Source of the DNA: Bifidobacterium imperatoris | GTDB lineage: Bacteria; Actinomycetota; Actinomycetes; Actinomycetales; Bifidobacteriaceae | Reading direction: 5' to 3' | Length of the DNA: 64,000 nt | Assembly (NCBI RefSeq): GCF_002860405.1 | Contig: NZ_NMWV01000011.1 | Location: 1-64,000 of the forward strand | Part shown: piece by piece, positions 58,706 through 64,000 of the stretch | How positions within the stretch are numbered: position 1 is the stretch's first letter | Layout of the letters: the number at the start of each line of letters is the position of its first letter | Made by a program: the position numbers and the translations under genes | Notes under the pieces: model-generated | What the model was told of the DNA's origin: nothing | Databases searched by the model: none | Seen by the model: only the letters and a program-made list of their open reading frames with translations

Positions 58706-58893
58706 TGGGCCTGCTCTAGGGTATTCGTGTCGTTATGTGACCGCTCCGCGGACGTAGTGATGTTCATTATTTGGACGCTTAAATAAACGAAATTCGGCAG
58801 CTCCAGAGCAAACGTCTAATAGGGAATCGGAACATAACGAAATGATAAAACCCTTATGGCAGTAAGGGCGATGGCGGACACGCCCGAATGCCG
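58706..58893. other. Non-coding DNA between the homoserine acyltransferase gene and the atp operon
   Basis: There is no supported gene. A hairpin-like CTTAATAAG-type arrangement is absent. I see only AT-rich segments near 58770-58800 and 58845. No atpI-like gene is visible. Confidence 0.5.
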
Positions 58894-58922
58894 TTGACTT
58901 TGTCCCAAGTCAGGCCAATAAT
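58894..58922 (+). promoter_or_regulatory. Probable promoter of the atp operon
   Basis: TTGACT (58894-58899), a 17-bp spacer and AATAAT (58917-58922) resemble a sigma-70 promoter, giving a leader of about 150 nt before atpB. The leader has GC hairpins (for example near 58963-59002). Confidence 0.65.
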
Positions 58923-59078
58923 CACCTTTCAGTCATTCGGAGTCGAATGCCGCAGCGTCGACTCCTGTCCCCGCACGGCAGGCCCCGGAGCGGGGAGCGG
59001 AAGTAACCAATACGTCACATTTGCGCGTCCCGCTGGTCTAAACTGACACCTGACATTGAAGAAGCAGGAGGCGTGAGA

Positions 59079-59888
59079 ATGAACGAAGCCCTTTTGAACG
59101 GGTTAGCTTTGGCCGCAGACGGTCCGAAATTCCCGACCGTTAACGACTTCCTTCTTCCACAGATCATCTTCCCAGGAACCCCGTTTGCGATGAACCGCAT
59201 CATCATGGTGCGCATCATCGCCACGGTAATCATGCTGGTCATCCTCGGCATCTCCGCCGCACGAGCCAAGCTGATTCCTGGCCGCTGGCAGGGTGCCGTG
59301 GAATGGGTCATCGAATTTGTGCGTGACCAGATCGTCTACCAGGTGATGGGCAAGGAGCGCGGTCAGCGCTACCTGCCGATGATTACCACCATGTTCTTCA
59401 CCATTCTGGTGTTCAACCTGTGCGGCATCATCCCTGGCTTCAACATTGCAGCCACCGCTACCATCACCATGCCGTTGGTCTTCGCTGGCTGGTGCTTCTG
59501 CCAGTACTGGATCGCTGGCATCCGCGAGAAGGGTCTCGGTTCCTTCTTGAAGGATGAGCTCTTCCCGAAGGGCGTGCCCGCTCCGATCTACATCCTGCTG
59601 ACCCCGATTCAGATTTTGGAGCTTCTGGTGATTCGCCCGGTCTCCCTGACCCTGCGACTCTTCGCCAACATGGTCTCCGGCCACATCACCGTTGGCGTGT
59701 GCCTTGCCGCCACCCAGTGGTTCCTTATCGAAATCCCGAACAAGCTGTGGTCCATCCTCGGCGTCGGCACGCTTGCCGCAGGCCTGATTATGACCCTGTT
59801 CGAGATCTTGGTCGCAGCACTGCAAGCATTCATCTTCGCCATGCTGACCACCGCATACATCAACATGAGCTACCCGGAAACCGAGTGA
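59079..59888 (+). CDS. atpB: ATP synthase subunit a
   Basis: The 269-residue membrane subunit forms the two half channels for protons. It has five to six segments, and the essential Arg lies in PVSLTLRLFANMVSGH. The ATG at 59079 follows AGGAGG 7 bases away; the GTG at 59073 is too close to it. The ATP synthase order here is atpB, atpE, atpF, atpH, atpA, atpG. Confidence 0.97.
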   Translation: MNEALLNGLALAADGPKFPTVNDFLLPQIIFPGTPFAMNRIIMVRIIATVIMLVILGISAARAKLIPGRWQGAVEWVIEFVRDQIVYQVMGKERGQRYLPMITTMFFTILVFNLCGIIPGFNIAATATITMPLVFAGWCFCQYWIAGIREKGLGSFLKDELFPKGVPAPIYILLTPIQILELLVIRPVSLTLRLFANMVSGHITVGVCLAATQWFLIEIPNKLWSILGVGTLAAGLIMTLFEILVAALQAFIFAMLTTAYINMSYPETE

Positions 59889-59893
59889 TTTGA

Positions 59894-60208
<315 letters not shown>

Positions 60209-60302
60209 TTGTGGCCGTTGCCTATCGCACGGTGCAAGCCGATCGGTGGCAACGCAAGAAAGCAATCGCAAACGGAAATGAAGCTATGAAAGGAGAACGG
60301 CA

Positions 60303-60821
60303 ATGACTTTAGCGGAAAACGGTATTAACCTGTTCATCCCCGAGGTCTACGACATCGTATGGTCGCTGGTTATTCTGGCCATCATCGCGGTGTTCTTCTA
60401 CAAGTTCTTCATGCCGAAGTTCCAGGCCATTTTCGATGAGCGTACCGCCAAGATTGAGGGCGGTATCGCCAAGGCTGAACAGGCTCAGAAGGAAGCTGCT
60501 GAAGCCAAGGCCAAGTACGAGAGCCAGCTGAGCAACGCCCGCGTGGAAGCCGCCAAGATTCGTGACGACGCCCGCGCCGAGGCATCGCATATCGTTGCCG
60601 ATGCTCGTGCCCGTGCGGAAGCCGATGCCGCTCAGATTACCGCCAACGCTCAGCGTTCGCTGGAATCCCAGCAGCAGCAGGCTATGGTCTCGCTCAAGGG
60701 CGAGGTCGGCGCTCTGGCCACCGCTCTGGCCGGCAAGATTCTTGGTGCCAAGCTCCAGGACAGCGATGTGCAGTCCTCGATGATTGACTCCATGATCGCA
60801 GACCTGGACGCCAAGAAGTGA
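60303..60821 (+). CDS. atpF: ATP synthase subunit b
   Basis: The 172-residue stator subunit has one membrane helix (YDIVWSLVILAIIAVFFYKFF) and a long coiled coil (AEQAQKEAAEAKAKYESQLSNARVEAAKIRDDARAEASHIVADARARAEADAAQITANAQRSLESQQQQ). A 94-bp gap after atpE contains GGAGAAC. It is followed by atpH after 46 bp. Confidence 0.96.
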   Translation: MTLAENGINLFIPEVYDIVWSLVILAIIAVFFYKFFMPKFQAIFDERTAKIEGGIAKAEQAQKEAAEAKAKYESQLSNARVEAAKIRDDARAEASHIVADARARAEADAAQITANAQRSLESQQQQAMVSLKGEVGALATALAGKILGAKLQDSDVQSSMIDSMIADLDAKK

Positions 60822-60867
60822 CCGTGAACATCGTCAGGAACATCCGTAACCAGAAAGGGAGGTGACC

Positions 60868-61698
60868 ATGCGAGGAGAGGCATCTCGTATTGCAGACCGC
60901 GAGTCGCGTGATTCGCTGGCCCCGAAGCTGCGTGACACCCGTGAGGATGCATGGCGAATCGGCAATGAACTGTTCAAGATCACCAGCGTGCTCGATCACA
61001 ACATTGCGTTGGAGCGTGCGCTGACTGATCCCTCCCGCCCCCAAGCGGATAAGGTCGCAGTACTGAACGAACTGTTCAAGGGCGAAGCTCATCCGATGAC
61101 GGTGGAGATTATGACCGATCTGGTTGCCCGCCGTTGGAGCCGCGCTCGGGATATCGCCAACGCAGTGGAGGACTTCGGTGTGGACGCCATGATGTACTAC
61201 GCTGACGCCACCGACGCCACGTTGCAGGTGTCCATCGAACTCTCGCAGCTGCATTCGGCCTTGCTGACCCTGCCGGTTGTGCGCGCCAAGCTGTATGACG
61301 ATCAAGCTTCCAGTGATTCTCGTGTAAAGCTCTTCCGTGAAATCTTCGACGGTAAGGGACTGAACAAAATCACGATGAGGCTCGCCGAACACGCTACGTG
61401 CAACCTGCGTCGCCGCCGCTACTTGGAAACCATCCAGTGGCTCATCAACAAGTTCTCCCGCCATATGGGCGAATCGATGGTCACAGTGACCACCGCAACC
61501 CCGTTGAAGGATGAGCAGATCGAACGCCTGACCAAGGTCTATTCGGCCAAGGCCGGACGTCCGGTGCACATCAATTCTGTGGTGGATCCGAGCGTGCTGG
61601 GCGGTATGCGCATTCAGGTGGGCGATGAAGTCACGGATAACACCGTGGTAGCCCAGCTGCAGCATCTGAACCGCACCGTGAAAGCGGGCACTAACTGA
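60868..61698 (+). CDS. atpH: ATP synthase subunit delta
   Basis: The 276-residue subunit joins F1 to the stator. It is about 100 residues longer than most, with an extended N-terminal helical domain, a known actinobacterial feature. The C-terminal part (ATPLKDEQIERLTKVYSAKAGRPVHINSVVDPSVLGGMRIQVGDEVTDNTV) is the classic delta end. The ATG at 60868 follows GGGAGG. The GTG six bases earlier is too close. Confidence 0.95.
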   Translation: MRGEASRIADRESRDSLAPKLRDTREDAWRIGNELFKITSVLDHNIALERALTDPSRPQADKVAVLNELFKGEAHPMTVEIMTDLVARRWSRARDIANAVEDFGVDAMMYYADATDATLQVSIELSQLHSALLTLPVVRAKLYDDQASSDSRVKLFREIFDGKGLNKITMRLAEHATCNLRRRRYLETIQWLINKFSRHMGESMVTVTTATPLKDEQIERLTKVYSAKAGRPVHINSVVDPSVLGGMRIQVGDEVTDNTVVAQLQHLNRTVKAGTN

Positions 61699-61779
61699 GT
61701 GGTCGGTGCATCAGCACCCTCCGCGCAGCGGAACACAAGCAAAGACTTGACTGAACAATAACCAATAGAAGGAGTGATC

Positions 61780-63408
<1,629 letters not shown>

Positions 63409-63411
63409 GCC

Positions 63412-64000
63412 ATGGGCTCGCAACTCGCATTGAAATCACGCATCCACTCCACTGAGTCGTTGGAGAAGATCTTCAACGCTCAGGAGATGATCGCGTCTTC
63501 GCATATCGCCAAGGCCCGCGATGTGGCCCTGAACGCGAAGCCGTACACCGATGCGATTTTCGATGCCGTGCAAGCATTGGTGGCGCATACCCATATCACG
63601 CATCCGATCGCTGTGAAGGACGAGGACAACCCTCGCGTGGCTGTCCTCGCCCTCACCTCGGATCGTGGCATGGCCGGCCCGTACACCTCTTCGATTATCC
63701 GTGAAACGGAATCGCTGCTGGCCCGCCTTGAGGCGGATGGCAAGCAGCCGGAGCTGTTCGTGTACGGCCGTCGTGGTTCGACGTACTACAAGTACCGCAA
63801 CCGTGACGTGGCGGCCACATGGGAGGGCGACACCGATCAGCCCGGCGTCGAGATCGCCGAGACGATCTCCAACACACTGATGGACGCCTACATGAAGCCG
63901 GCTGAGAAGGGTGGAGTTTCCGAGCTCTACATCGTCTTCACCGAATTCATCAACATGGTGGTTCAGAAGGTGCGTGTGCTGCGCATGCTGCCCGTGGAAA
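63412..64000 (+). CDS. atpG: ATP synthase subunit gamma, 3' end outside the window
   Basis: About 196 residues are visible. The N-terminal helix (LALKSRIHSTESLEKIFNAQEMIASSHIAKARD) sits in the F1 cavity. The central domain shows VAVLALTSDRGMAGPYTSSIIRE and FVYGRRGSTYYKYRN. It starts 3 bp after the atpA stop, behind GGGAGAGAAG. The rest of the gene and atpD, atpC must follow outside the window. Confidence 0.96.
   Translation, partial: MGSQLALKSRIHSTESLEKIFNAQEMIASSHIAKARDVALNAKPYTDAIFDAVQALVAHTHITHPIAVKDEDNPRVAVLALTSDRGMAGPYTSSIIRETESLLARLEADGKQPELFVYGRRGSTYYKYRNRDVAATWEGDTDQPGVEIAETISNTLMDAYMKPAEKGGVSELYIVFTEFINMVVQKVRVLRMLPVE

Overview
The window is a Bifidobacterium chromosome segment, most likely B. 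longum. The evidence is GC-rich coding, actinobacterial gene types (GlnR, GlgE, WhiB, an F1Fo operon with a long delta subunit, an LPXTG surface protein) and a tRNA-fMet site holding a 40-kb siphovirus-type prophage with a diversity-generating retroelement (DGR). From memory, a DGR has been reported in B. longum DJO10A. No database was searched.

Left host flank (1-17343): a partial unknown gene, chorismate mutase and a large Ala-rich exported protein. A DUF4143-type AAA ATPase follows, with unusual 33-bp tandem repeats at its start. Then come valS, a family-5 solute-binding protein, nth, glnR, a membrane protein, mntP, ppa, glgE and a sortase-anchored surface protein. Most genes from 2.8 to 15 kb lie on the minus strand and are separated by clear hairpin terminators.

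Prophage (about 17344-57504): a 16-bp core from tRNA-fMet is duplicated at both ends. The left end carries divergent repressor and Cro-like genes whose start codons sit inside near-identical operators. Next are an SPFH protein, ssb, a replication protein, an HNH nuclease, a DEDDh exonuclease, DUF3310 and a tightly overlapping run of small genes including a WhiB protein. Two tRNA genes follow, then a packaging-side HNH gene and a prim-pol-like gene with a leaderless promoter. After ParB-DUF4417 come a putative ADP-ribosyltransferase and a paired ADP-ribosylglycohydrolase, then a JAMM-like protein. The late operon runs terminase, portal, MuF-like protein, scaffold, capsid, connectors, tail tube, a frameshifted tail chaperone, tape measure, Dit, tail endopeptidase/fibre and receptor-binding proteins. 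The DGR is embedded there: variable repeat, IMH-type GAAA hairpin, template repeat and reverse transcriptase. Lysis genes (GH25 / CW_7 / LysM endolysin and holin) and a tyrosine integrase close the element.

Right host flank (57464-64000): the rebuilt tRNA-fMet, a MetA-family homoserine acyltransferase whose residue 111 points to acetyl-CoA use, and the ATP synthase operon atpBEFHAG, cut by the window end.

The most notable points are the DGR, the phage-encoded ADP-ribosylation write/erase pair, the phage SPFH and WhiB proteins, the palindromic switch overlapping both regulator starts, and the tRNA-fMet T-arm replacement at the attachment site.
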